A stretch of 64,000 bases of DNA. It comes from Clavelina lepadiformis (taxonomy: Eukaryota > Chordata > Ascidiacea > Aplousobranchia > Clavelinidae). Shown one piece after another: positions 1 through 9,153 of this stretch. Both the position numbers and the translations under genes were made by a program. Numbering within the stretch: the stretch's first letter is position 1; the number at the start of each line of letters is the position of its first letter. Where the stretch lies: NCBI RefSeq assembly GCF_947623445.1, contig NC_135242.1, forward strand, positions 124,001-188,000, in the 5' to 3' direction. The notes under the pieces are model-generated. The model worked only from the letters and a program-made list of their open reading frames with translations. It was not told the DNA's origin and ran no database searches.

Positions 1-724
1 CCGCTCCTGGGATCCCAAATCAGTCCAAACTCAAACTGTGCCATGGACCGATTACGTCATGGGTATAAATTCTTAATTATGTTGTTAATTGCAGTTTTAA
101 TTAAATTAGCCAAGCTACTGACCAACTTCCTTCTCGAGAAATTAAGAATCTTTGCAGGCATCGAAATATTTTTGCGAGTTATTCTGGTATAAAGCTCATT
201 GATGGAAATTGTGTCATAATTGAACGGTGCATAGTGATGTTGGTGGGAACGATTCTTTTTAAATATTTTTATTTTTCATCATTTCAGGAACAACTTACAA
301 ACACGTGGGGGCGCCATCATCTATCATTGATTATGACGTAGCAAAAATGCAAAAACAAGGCACACAACAAGAATACAAAGTGTTTTATTTGTCTCCCTCT
401 CATGTTTGACCAATTTCTCAAAAATTTTTGTATCGTCATGCATTTGAAATTTATTCTGTAGAGTTCGCTTAAAGCAAAACTTTTGATGCTGATTAAGTTT
501 CAAAAATAAAACTTCAAAGCTTCATAATTAACGAAATTTCAGCAAAAATTCAAAGCGATATACGATTACGTCGCCGCGGAAGATGACGAAATAAAATAAC
601 TTTTAATGATGGTGACGTCATAATCAACGCTCAGTCAATCGACGACGGATGGATGTTCGGGACGTGTCTTCGCACGGGGGAGACGGGAATGCTGCCTGTC
701 AATTACGTTGAGATGCTCCCTTAA
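1..724 (+). CDS. LASP/nebulin-family actin-binding SH3 protein, 3' end (partial, frame break)
   Basis: Three exons join with matching phase: 1-62 (5' part outside the window), 288-379 and 543-724, with acceptors TTTCAG before 288 and 543 and donors at 63 and 380. The last exon encodes an SH3 domain starting [13 protein letters not shown] and ending [15 protein letters not shown]...[12 protein letters not shown] then TAA at 722-724. The IDDGWM..T..RTG.TGMLP.NYVE pattern is the signature of the C-terminal SH3 of LASP1, nebulette and nebulin, which bind actin and focal-adhesion or Z-disc partners. The two SH3 halves lie in different frames: after GATGACGAA (582-590) there is an apparent 5-nt tandem insertion (ATAAA within ATAAAATAA), giving TAA at 597-599 in the upstream frame. 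This is either a sequence error, a real truncating allele or a pseudogene. The family call is confident; LASP rather than nebulin is not resolved because the LIM and nebulin repeats are outside the window. Confidence 0.75.
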
Positions 725-2221
725 AAGAGCGTTGATGGACTGTATATAGCACAAATACCTATCCTTAGCGTTTCTGCTCTTTTAGCCTATCTTAGCGTTT
801 CCTTAGATGTACAAGATGTTGGCCTTGCTCGTACTGGAACTGAAATTGTATCATTTCAATTCCATTTCGAATATCAACTACTTGTGTCAACGATTGAATT
901 TAACCTTTTGTTGTTCTTGTGTAGCCTATACTGCTTGTATGTTATTGCATGGGCTGTTTCAAAGTATATAGAACATTGTAGTTATATTCACTGCACATTT
1001 CTTCCGTCTCTGCCACATTGCATCGAATTGAACCTTACACACGAAATATGAGTCATGGAAGTTGTGTATAAATGAACCATCCACTACTGAAGATTGATAG
1101 GAATCGGGTGAAAATTTGCTACAAAGGATGTTGTTATATTTGAGTTGCTGAAGCATTTGTTCTGTAACAGGGGTGGGCAAACTTGTTCAATGAAAACTAC
1201 AAACACCAGCAAGCCGCAAAGTCAATAGTTTCAATACAAATACGGTAAACAATGCATGGATAATGGATATTACTATTCAGCTAGAGCCACTAAAAACATG
1301 TCGACGAGCCGCATTTTTTCACCTTTGTTCTATAACAATGAAAATGCTGCAATATAAATGATGTGACGTGGCAAAAATATGCCGAGTTGATAGTTTGTGT
1401 TTCATGGATTCGGCGAGGCCTCTGGAGTGTAGACTAGCTAACTCAGACGTGCAACGGATAGGCAAGTGTGCACCTATTCAGTCTTTCTCCACTCCACATG
1501 CCTAGACTTACACTTGTGACTGTAGATTTATATAACGGAAAAATAAGACGCCAGTCTCCTTTTACTAGAGCGGCCGTGCCCTGTTAGAGATCGAGAAAAA
1601 AGTGTTACGCCACGGTTAAGACCCTGGGCTAGAAAGCAATAAATTTACCAATGAAGTTCATTCCATCCATCCATTATGATTAACAATTCTATATCCTATT
1701 TAGGTAGAACTTTGAAAAGTGACCTCGACCATAAAAAGATTTAGAACTCCTGATCTAGAACGCCATGTACCAGTAACCATGTAACCAGCATCAATAACGC
1801 CATGTACATAACGTAAGTAGCGCCATTTACGCTGATACAGTATACCTGGTGTATTCGCAATATAAGTTATAGCATATATATTGGAAAACATGCGTATACC
1901 GTATACTTTATTACACTGCAACCTATATGAAGTGCATAGAGCACCGAACAACGTGCGTTTGATCAGAAACATAAAAAAATGAATGCAACCCAAGTCAAAG
2001 TAAAATATGATTAAATAAATAAATATGATTTGATGATTATTGCGTCATATAACGGCCAACTAATAGCAAAACATAGCACTTTTAATTCGTTCATGTATCG
2101 TTGGTGATGTTATTTGCAACGATAAAATTAGTAAATCCACTTGAGTAGAATGAGTGGAACTTACAGGAGGTTGTAGCCAGTGATAATATTGTCCCAGAAA
2201 ATTCCTGTTATAATATCACTG
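725..2221. other. Intergenic stretch downstream of the LASP-like gene
   Basis: Apart from the small hAT relic at 1168-1327 I see no supported gene. An AATAAA at about 1639-1644 could be a distal poly(A) signal, but it lies 900 bp past the LASP-like stop. The minus-strand open frame at 1700-1993 has no recognisable domain. Confidence 0.4.
1168..1327. mobile_element. Short hAT-like MITE relic
   Basis: The left end reads CAGGGGTGGGCAAACT. The right end, reverse-complemented, reads CAAAGGTGAAAAAAT, similar with mostly G-to-A differences. The flanks are TTCTGTAA (1160-1167) and TTCTATAA (1328-1335), an 8-bp target duplication with one mismatch, as expected for hAT elements. It is only 160 bp and has no coding capacity. 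It is old, so the pairing of ends is moderately supported. Confidence 0.45.
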
Positions 2222-2379
2222 TAAATCACCTACCGATTTACCACCGGTCCGATAGGCTCATACGTTAAAGCGTAAGCAAGGAAGTTGTAGTTGAGGTAAC
2301 GGCTCGATTCCCATTGAAGTCGGCCTTGTCGAATGAAGTTTGTTGATAACTTATTATTTTCTGATGATGGCAAGTGCTA
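2222..2379 (+). repeat. tRNA-derived SINE, copy 1
   Basis: The segment shares an ordered series of blocks with 4588-4745: ACC.CCGGTCC, GG(C/G)(G/T)CATACGTTAAAGCG, a (G)GCTCGATTCCC or GGTTCGATTCTC box-B-like motif, then (T)GATGATGGCAA in the tail. This fits a tRNA-derived SINE with a degenerate A box and a good B box. The CACTG transposon at 2383 inserted exactly at its tail. Confidence 0.5.
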
Positions 2380-2382
2380 TAA

Positions 2383-4445
2383 CACTGGTCTACACAAAAT
2401 TTCAGGTTTGGGTTTTGACAACTCATTTTAGCTAATTTTGGGGCGCTGAATCCGAAAATGAACTCAGATTTTTTCTATCACATCACGTTTTTGAGATATG
2501 AAATATCCCTAATTTTTGAAAAAAATCAATTTTTGCCCCCCCTCTGTTGTCAAAACAAGGAATTCTGATGCAATAAACACTGTTTTACCTGCAATAATCT
2601 AGCTTTAATTAGCAAACAAGCATTCTATATTATATTCACACAAATTTGCGTTGTCTCTATTAAAATTTCATGTTTTGGAATAAAAAATAGGCATACAAAA
2701 GAGCAACCATAATAACATCAAACGCTACATTATGCTGACGAACCTGTCGATAGGACAGTGACAAGGTATTATCTGAATTATAGCCTACAGTTCACACAAT
2801 ATGCACATAGACAACGGAGTGCAGAAATTCTGAAGACACACACAGAAATAGCAAAGTGCCAAAATAAAGATTGACTCAAAGGGACTTGGGCAGGGCGAGT
2901 TCAGAAACAGTCAACAAAAAAGCTTTCATAAAATATGAACTCTTCACTTATAAGCTTAAAAATGCTCTTTTGAGGGACTTTCTTTTATGAGCAGCATCTG
3001 GAATTTCTCTTTTCAAACTCCAGCAATAGTCGGCCATCATATGACAATCCCACCGACCTTGATAACGTTCCTCCATAATTTTAATATCCTGGTGGAAACG
3101 TTCACCTTGTTCTTCACTAACTTTCCCAAGGTTTTCTGGAAACTCATCCGCATGGCTCTTCAAGTAGTGAACTTTGATGCTCATCCTGCATCCCAAATCT
3201 TCAAAACTAAGCAGTAGCTCCCTTAAGAGATCTTTATAATTTTCTGCTTTTCTGTTTCCCAAAAAATTTCTCACAACAGCACCGAAAGCATTCCAAGCTC
3301 TAGCCTCGAATGGCAACATTGATTTTACAAAATTTTCATCCTTTAACAATTGCCTGATTTGTGGTCCATTGAAAATCCCAGCTCTTTTTTTCTCTTCACT
3401 GAGACCAGGAAAAGCATAACATATATACTTAAAACACTCTCCTTCATGATCCAAAGCTTTTACATATTGTTTCATGAGACCAAGTTTGATGTGAAGAGGA
3501 GGCAAGAGGATCTTTTTGATATCAACTAACTGATCACGTATGATATTTTTGTCTCCAGGTGTCAAGGTAAGCCTTGGAGGCCACTCTTCTTTCTTCCAGT
3601 GCTGATCCTTGGCCCTGCTGTCCCAGTAGCATAGGAAACATGGGTATTTGGTGTAGCCACTTTGTTGCCCCAGCAAAAAGTTCACCATTTTTAAATCTAC
3701 ACAGATGAGCCAACTATGCTCATGGTACTTGAACTTTTCAAGAACGGTTTTGATGTTCTGATACTCTTCTTTCATTGTCACCGAATGTCCTATAGGAATA
3801 GAACCGTACACGTTACCATTGTGAAGTAGAACACACTTCAAACTTCGGTTGGAGCTATCACTGAAAAGTCTCCATTCGTCTGCATCATACTGTGGTAATC
3901 CCATTTCTAGAAGAAGCCTTTCTATATTGTTGCAATAAACGAAATCATTGTGGGAAGCAAAATATGGAAGCAGTTCTTCTTCTCGTTTGCGAAAAAATGT
4001 CACGCTTGTACCAGCTTTGAGAAGTTTCCTTTCCTGTAGCCTTGATGCCAATAACTCCGCCGATTGCTTAGGCAAATACAAATCTCTCACTAAATCATTT
4101 AATTCCATCTGATTAAACTGGGAAGGCTTGTCTGACAGATCCTCGGGTGCTGGTTGAAAAATTTCACTTTCTCCTTCACTAAACGATGCTTCTGAAGAAG
4201 AAATAGCCTCTTCGTGTAGTTCTGGAAGTGATATAAATACTGGCAGTGGCTTTTCATCACTGTGACATTTTACTGTAAAAAGGGTAAAATTGGTCAATTT
4301 CATAAAATAATGACACCGATAGAAAGAAAACTTGATGTGATAGAGAAAATCTGAGTTCATTTTCGGATTCAGCGCCCCAAAATTAGCTACAATCAGTTGT
4401 CAAAACCCAAACCTGAAAAAAAAAGTTGAAATTTGTAGACCAGTG
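2383..4445 (-). mobile_element. DNA transposon with CACTG termini and ~110-bp inverted repeats (copy 1)
   Basis: The ends begin CACTGGTCTACA on both sides (2383 and, reverse-complemented, 4445). They remain similar for roughly 110 bp, including TTTGGGGCGCTGAATCCG and ATGAACTCAGATTTT. Flanking TAA at 2380-2382 and 4446-4448 is a 3-bp target duplication. CACT(A/G) termini with 3-bp duplications are typical of the CACTA/EnSpm (CMC) group, while TWA duplications also suit PIF/Harbinger. The encoded protein looks like neither canonical transposase to me, so the superfamily is open. The element carries one long minus-strand ORF whose upstream ATG lies in the right repeat. A decayed second copy is at 13112-14932. 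Confidence 0.75.
2948..4360 (-). CDS. Putative transposase of the CACTG element (widespread animal 'uncharacterized' family)
   Basis: 470 codons are open on the minus strand without a stop. From about residue 90 the protein matches what I recall of a repetitive hypothetical-protein family in arthropod, cnidarian and fish genomes. Conserved blocks visible are ICVDLKMVNFLLGQQSGYTK, then YPCFLCYWDSRAKDQHW (a CxxC), LPPLHIKLGLMKQYVKAL, GIFNGPQIRQL, a KVHYLKSHADEFPENLG stretch, and SEEQGERFHQDIK followed by RYQGRW. The D, H and E/H placed in these blocks would suit an RNase H-fold nuclease; that is inference. The first ~30 codons come from the terminal repeat and a TTTTTACAG acceptor lies near codon 29, so the true start may be spliced or further downstream. 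The intact frame suggests recent activity. The second copy in this window keeps the same blocks but with stops. Confidence 0.7.
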   Translation of the reverse strand: MNSDFLYHIKFSFYRCHYFMKLTNFTLFTVKCHSDEKPLPVFISLPELHEEAISSSEASFSEGESEIFQPAPEDLSDKPSQFNQMELNDLVRDLYLPKQSAELLASRLQERKLLKAGTSVTFFRKREEELLPYFASHNDFVYCNNIERLLLEMGLPQYDADEWRLFSDSSNRSLKCVLLHNGNVYGSIPIGHSVTMKEEYQNIKTVLEKFKYHEHSWLICVDLKMVNFLLGQQSGYTKYPCFLCYWDSRAKDQHWKKEEWPPRLTLTPGDKNIIRDQLVDIKKILLPPLHIKLGLMKQYVKALDHEGECFKYICYAFPGLSEEKKRAGIFNGPQIRQLLKDENFVKSMLPFEARAWNAFGAVVRNFLGNRKAENYKDLLRELLLSFEDLGCRMSIKVHYLKSHADEFPENLGKVSEEQGERFHQDIKIMEERYQGRWDCHMMADYCWSLKREIPDAAHKRKSLKRAFLSL

Positions 4446-4587
4446 TAATTTATTAATTGATTGTGATAAATTATCATTTATGCTGATTTATAATTTATCT
4501 GTACGGATGCAATGCCCATAGTTGATTGAAGCACTTAACTGATAAATTTTTCCCAGGTTAAGAATTGCTTTTATATTATGACTCTAA

Positions 4588-4745
4588 ATTACCTACTCAA
4601 TTACCTCCGGTCCATGAGGCGCATACGTTAAAGCGGATGCTCGTTGTTGTTGAAGTTGTGGGTTCGATTCTCACTCGAGTCATGACGAATGACGGGTTGG
4701 ACTTAATATTTGCTGATGATGGCAACATTGGCAAGTAACTATAAA
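4588..4745 (+). repeat. tRNA-derived SINE, copy 2
   Basis: Same family as 2222-2379. It shows CCTCCGGTCC, GCATACGTTAAAGCGG, a clear B box GGTTCGATTCTC near 4671-4682, and the GATGATGGCAA tail. Two copies bracket the CACTG transposon at 2383-4445, but they are diverged and independently placed, so they are not part of it. Confidence 0.55.
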
Positions 4746-5109
4746 AGAATTTATCTGTACGCTTGCTAGTTGGAGCTTTTCTAACCGTACTTGTACATAT
4801 GACAGATAAAGGTCATCGCCAATCCTCAAATTAAGCGCTTCCTCCCGCCCAGAACAAGAAGATTGTGACTAAACGAGTTACATGACACTACAAACATGTA
4901 GATCTTAAAAATATATACAGTAATATAAATATACCAAAAAAGACTTAGTAGGGTTTATTCTAAAAATGTATACAATGATAAAAATATACAAAAAAAGACT
5001 TAGTATATTCTTTGCCAACTTCTATCTACTTTTTTCAAGCAAAAGGTAATTTACTCGGTACTCCGTGCTTCGTTCTTCGTGCCTTCGTGCCTCTAGGACT
5101 GGCCCTGAG

Positions 5110-5205
5110 TGGTGGAGATCGTCTTGGCATCTCGCTGGTCTGAACCAGCAACCTATCGTTTGTCAATCGCTGTCATTTCCACTAAGCCAGGGCACACTCC
5201 CACCC
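5110..5205 (-). repeat. tRNA-like SINE head
   Basis: Read on the minus strand, the segment gives TGGCTTAGTGG, a good A-box match, and about 40 nt later GGTTCAGACC, a B-box-like match. It continues without a full cloverleaf 3' end. This spacing is that of a pol III tRNA promoter, so I call it a tRNA-derived SINE head rather than a functional tRNA. It is a different family from the SINE at 2222 and 4588. Confidence 0.4.
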
Positions 5206-8200
5206 ACCCCGTTTGTTTATCTTACATGAATCGAGCAAAGACTTAAGTTATTTGGTTTTAAATTTGTTGAGCTTTTGCTCTTTTGAGGTCTTGCTTTGTC
5301 CGTCGTGAACCAATTACTGGCTGGAGAGCCCATTTGAGTGACGTCTGGTCTACACCGGTGGTTTAACTAAGCAAGTTGCAATTAGAAAGACGTGGTATGA
5401 GAAGTGATTGGGATTTTAAATTTCATCTTCGCGCACAAGATGAGGCCACCTGAGCACGACGATTGCTCCAGTTAAAACTTTAGGCTGCCTGATGACAGAT
5501 GTCACAGATGATCCGATTCGATTCGATATTATTCAGACTCAATCGCCCAATTGCAAGCAGCGGGTTTCGAATCCAGAACCTATAGGTTATATAATTGCTT
5601 CCTTGCCAGTACACCAAGCTGCTTAGGTTTTGAACAGTCAGATAATTGATGAAACACTTCCAAGAGTCGCAAATTGTTGTTGGCACAATACAAGCACCAC
5701 CTATACACTTTTAATCCAACTTTTCATTTTACCACGACTTGAATTTTTTCTATCCTGCAAAATTCCTGAAACGCGTGCATTTATAATTAGCCTACATCTT
5801 CCTGCACCTAAAACAGTTACCCCACATCTCCTTCTGAGAAATGGCACCACTTAGAATTATTGAATGTTATGAAAATACATCAGTTTTAAGACATTTATTG
5901 AAAGTAAAACAAGCATTATTTCATTACATAATACATAAACACTTAATATTAAAAGTTTGCAATATGTTTGTTGAAGATGATATTCTCATACTGCAAATTT
6001 CTGAATGTTTCTGTAGAAAGTATCCAGTTGATTAAAGAAAACAAAAACGTAGAAAAGCTAACAATGCAATGAATATAACTTTAGCAACCACATACACGTA
6101 ACCAACTCCATCCAGTCACAATGCACAAGAATTCGTATACTGTGACACCAGACTGATGGAACATCCGCCATCTAATTACAGACTTTAATTTGCAGAATCG
6201 TTGTGTTCTGTTCGTTTATGAAGCCGCTATGTTATTTGATCTCGTGTATAATTATGTAATTCCGACGTTAGAATAATTGCAACAACATATTTCAATACTG
6301 CGCGCTTGCTTACTTAGTTATCCATCAGCAGTTTAATAAAATGAAACCTTTCTTTATGTTAACAACTGACTTCAAACCAAGAGAAGGAAACTATTCTAGT
6401 TATATCGTAAATCGTTACTTTGTTTCGTCAGATTTGGCGCTATAGCTTGGTTTTAATTGTTTGGTCGCGCTTGTAGTTAATAATATCATGTTGCCCCTAC
6501 AATATATCATTTATATATGATTTGTTTCTTACAGAAGCACCGTAGAAATTTTTTTGTGATAATACTGAATTAAGGAATATGTTACACTTGTATTGGATTT
6601 GTATGCTGTTATCGGATAACATTTCGGTGAGGTTTCTGGGTATATTTTGTGATGATTATAACTTTTTTTGGGCATTTGTTAAGTTCTTAATGGTGAATAT
6701 TCACTCCACACGTTTTCATTTTCACATTTGTGTATAGGCTACGTAGCTACTCCGATGAACGTTGGTCATTGTTCTAATTAAGTCGTACCTTATCCGTAAA
6801 ACGTTCGGTAAGCGAATGTGATGCTTATTCGGTACATGAAATACCTGCTGTTTTTGTTATGTTTTGCAGTGCCTTTTCATACGTGCATTGACATTCAAAT
6901 ATGCAACGACTGTCGGCATTGTCGCCACACAGTCAGTTGCAGATACAATAAATGTTGGTGCATGTTGGCAAACCGTTGCTGGTAAACACAAGAACGTATT
7001 CTGTGGAAACGTTAAAAAGCAACACATCATTAATTCAACAATAATGGAAGTAAGTTATTTAATGATCTAAGTAGTTAGCAGTGTTACTGTAACGAGGAGA
7101 GGAAACTGTGTGCTGGTGCAATTATTTGGTCATTGAGCGCAATTTCATCAATACAATTACAAATGATTAAAATGGCGGTGACCCCGTACACCATCATACA
7201 GCTGAGCTGAACTTGTCAAAACTTTGAAAATCACTGGGCTACAGGACTACCACGGAGTGTAAATGGAACCGTCCGTGATGCATATCGTGTCTACATTCCA
7301 TCTTCCAGCTCCATTACAGGAAACGTTAGGGTTAAGGATGATCTGTGTCATGTCATAAACAGTTTTTTGAAACGGATTGTCCTTTGGACGAGGAGAGTGG
7401 ACAGTAGTGCTGATGCAGAACGTATGGTGTGGATGAACAACAAGCAAATCTGTAATATTGGATATTATGAACTACAGTTGGTAATTTTTAACCCAGTGAC
7501 TAATTATATAACTTGGCGCTTGAATCAGTTGTCAACGATTGTCAACGATCATCTTTCGGGTTTACACTTCAGTTGAGCTGTTCTAATGCGACCTGCCTTG
7601 TCTGACCTGGAATAGTAAAAAAGACTACTTCAAGAATCGTAATATAGGAAAGAATTTTGGAGATATTACCAACAAACTAGGCTTTGAACAGCACAGGTTT
7701 TCGATGCAGAAGTATTAGAGCAGATACTGCATCAAAGTTGAAATGTTCATCATAAAATAATATCATCATCCTTCTCATTGGTGATTGGTATATATATAAG
7801 TACTATAGGATCAACACAAATTAACTTCCATATATATAAATTTGATAATATTTGAGCAAATTAATTGCCAAGGTTCCATCAATAAATATGACTACTTGCT
7901 ACTTACTATTGGTTTTTAGTTCATTATTTAAATTAATAAGGCCGCTATTTTTTACCTTTCTGCACCAGCTGAGATCAGAGCATCTGCGTACAATGAAAAA
8001 GTCATCTTGAATAAACCAAAAAGTCCTTTCCGGGCGTCTTGATCCTGGATTGCCGATGCTGAAACATTATTTTACCAACCGACACGACAAAGAGTCCTAG
8101 ACACTCAACAAGTTTTCCTGGAAATTTGTTACAACTTGTGTAGTTCAACACTTTAATGTTTCGTCAGGGTATAAATCTTCTGAAACTTTAGCTGGAAGCT

Positions 8201-8496
8201 GACAGCATCGTACAAAAGAGTAAATGATTTAAATTATTGCAAAAAATTACTCCTAAATGCACCTGTAATTTATCAAATATTTGTTAAACAAGCAGTTTAT
8301 CAGATTGATGAGCAATAAATGTCAAAATAATTTCACAAAGATGTTGTTGGACAATATTAAAATTTTAGAAGTAAGAATTGAAGTTGACTAAAATAAACTA
8401 TGTCACAAGCATACTGTTGTCCCCTTCCCAAGGTCAAAATATCGAGCCAGGAAACAGAAAGAGGCTTAAAGGTTACACTGAATATTTTATATCTTA
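5206..8496. other. Gene-free AT-rich intergenic region
   Basis: I see no coding exon with recognisable homology, no RNA gene and no clear transposon ends here. Short open frames on both strands (for example 5630-5854 and 6864-7070) show no domain and look random for this composition. Confidence 0.5.
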
Positions 8497-8940
8497 TTAA
8501 CCAAAATACCTGCCATATAACGTCATTTCATGTGCAACAAAATCCTGTTTAAAGTTACAACAAGTCCACAACTGTACGTCTGTGGATAAGGTTAAGAAAA
8601 TCTTGAACATTAGTTTAAGATCAAAATTTTTTTCATGGATATAATGATGTAACTCATTTTGATCATGCTCTGATATTTCAGAATCATAAATTTTAAGAAC
8701 TTTTAAACTGTTTGCTGATTCGAGCCACGCCCAAATTATATTTGGAGTAATACCAGCTGATACAAAACAGAGATATTTCAGATTATTTAGCTTGCCACAC
8801 TGAAAGCATTCTGTCAAAACCTGTAAACCACCACTAATTACAGTAATTGTCAGACTTTGTAGAGATCTGTAAGAATTTTCAATGATTCTTCTCAATACTG
8901 ACGATGATGCATCGTCCCAGGAATTTAAGTCTCTTGTCAT
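8497..8940 (-). CDS. Leucine-rich-repeat-like ORF (fragment)
   Basis: A 147-codon open frame. Residues ~25-100 show spaced Leu/Ile patterns resembling LRR units: SLQSLTITVISGGLQVL, then LNNLKYLCFVSAGIT and SLKVLKIYDSEIS, each about 25-28 residues apart. Ribonuclease-inhibitor-type LRRs with this spacing occur in NLR and similar receptors, which are numerous in invertebrate deuterostomes. The C-terminal third is not LRR-like. No flanking exons with NACHT or other domains were found, so it is either one exon of an unfinished gene model or a decayed fragment. It lies 214 bp beyond the end of the recombinase-like gene, on the same strand. Confidence 0.35.
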   Translation of the reverse strand: MTRDLNSWDDASSSVLRRIIENSYRSLQSLTITVISGGLQVLTECFQCGKLNNLKYLCFVSAGITPNIIWAWLESANSLKVLKIYDSEISEHDQNELHHYIHEKNFDLKLMFKIFLTLSTDVQLWTCCNFKQDFVAHEMTLYGRYFG

Positions 8941-9153
8941 AAAAAGATTGGATTCATGTCACAAAATGCGTAACCACGGAATCAATAATTACGACGTAAG
9001 CAACGAGCTTGTTATGAATGAAAGTATAAAAACAATGAATAATCCCGAGATGAAAATCGATTACGTCGTTACTTCAATCGAAAATGGAAAAATAATACTA
9101 AATAAACGAAAAGGAAACGAAGAAAAACACAATGCAACAACAAAACGAAATTC

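Noticed and set aside
2987..3217. Plus-strand ORF within the CACTG element
   Set aside because: Antisense shadow of the long transposase frame.
5110..5205. Functional tRNA gene on the minus strand
   Set aside because: A- and B-box-like motifs are present, but no pairing acceptor stem or plausible cloverleaf; better explained as a SINE head.
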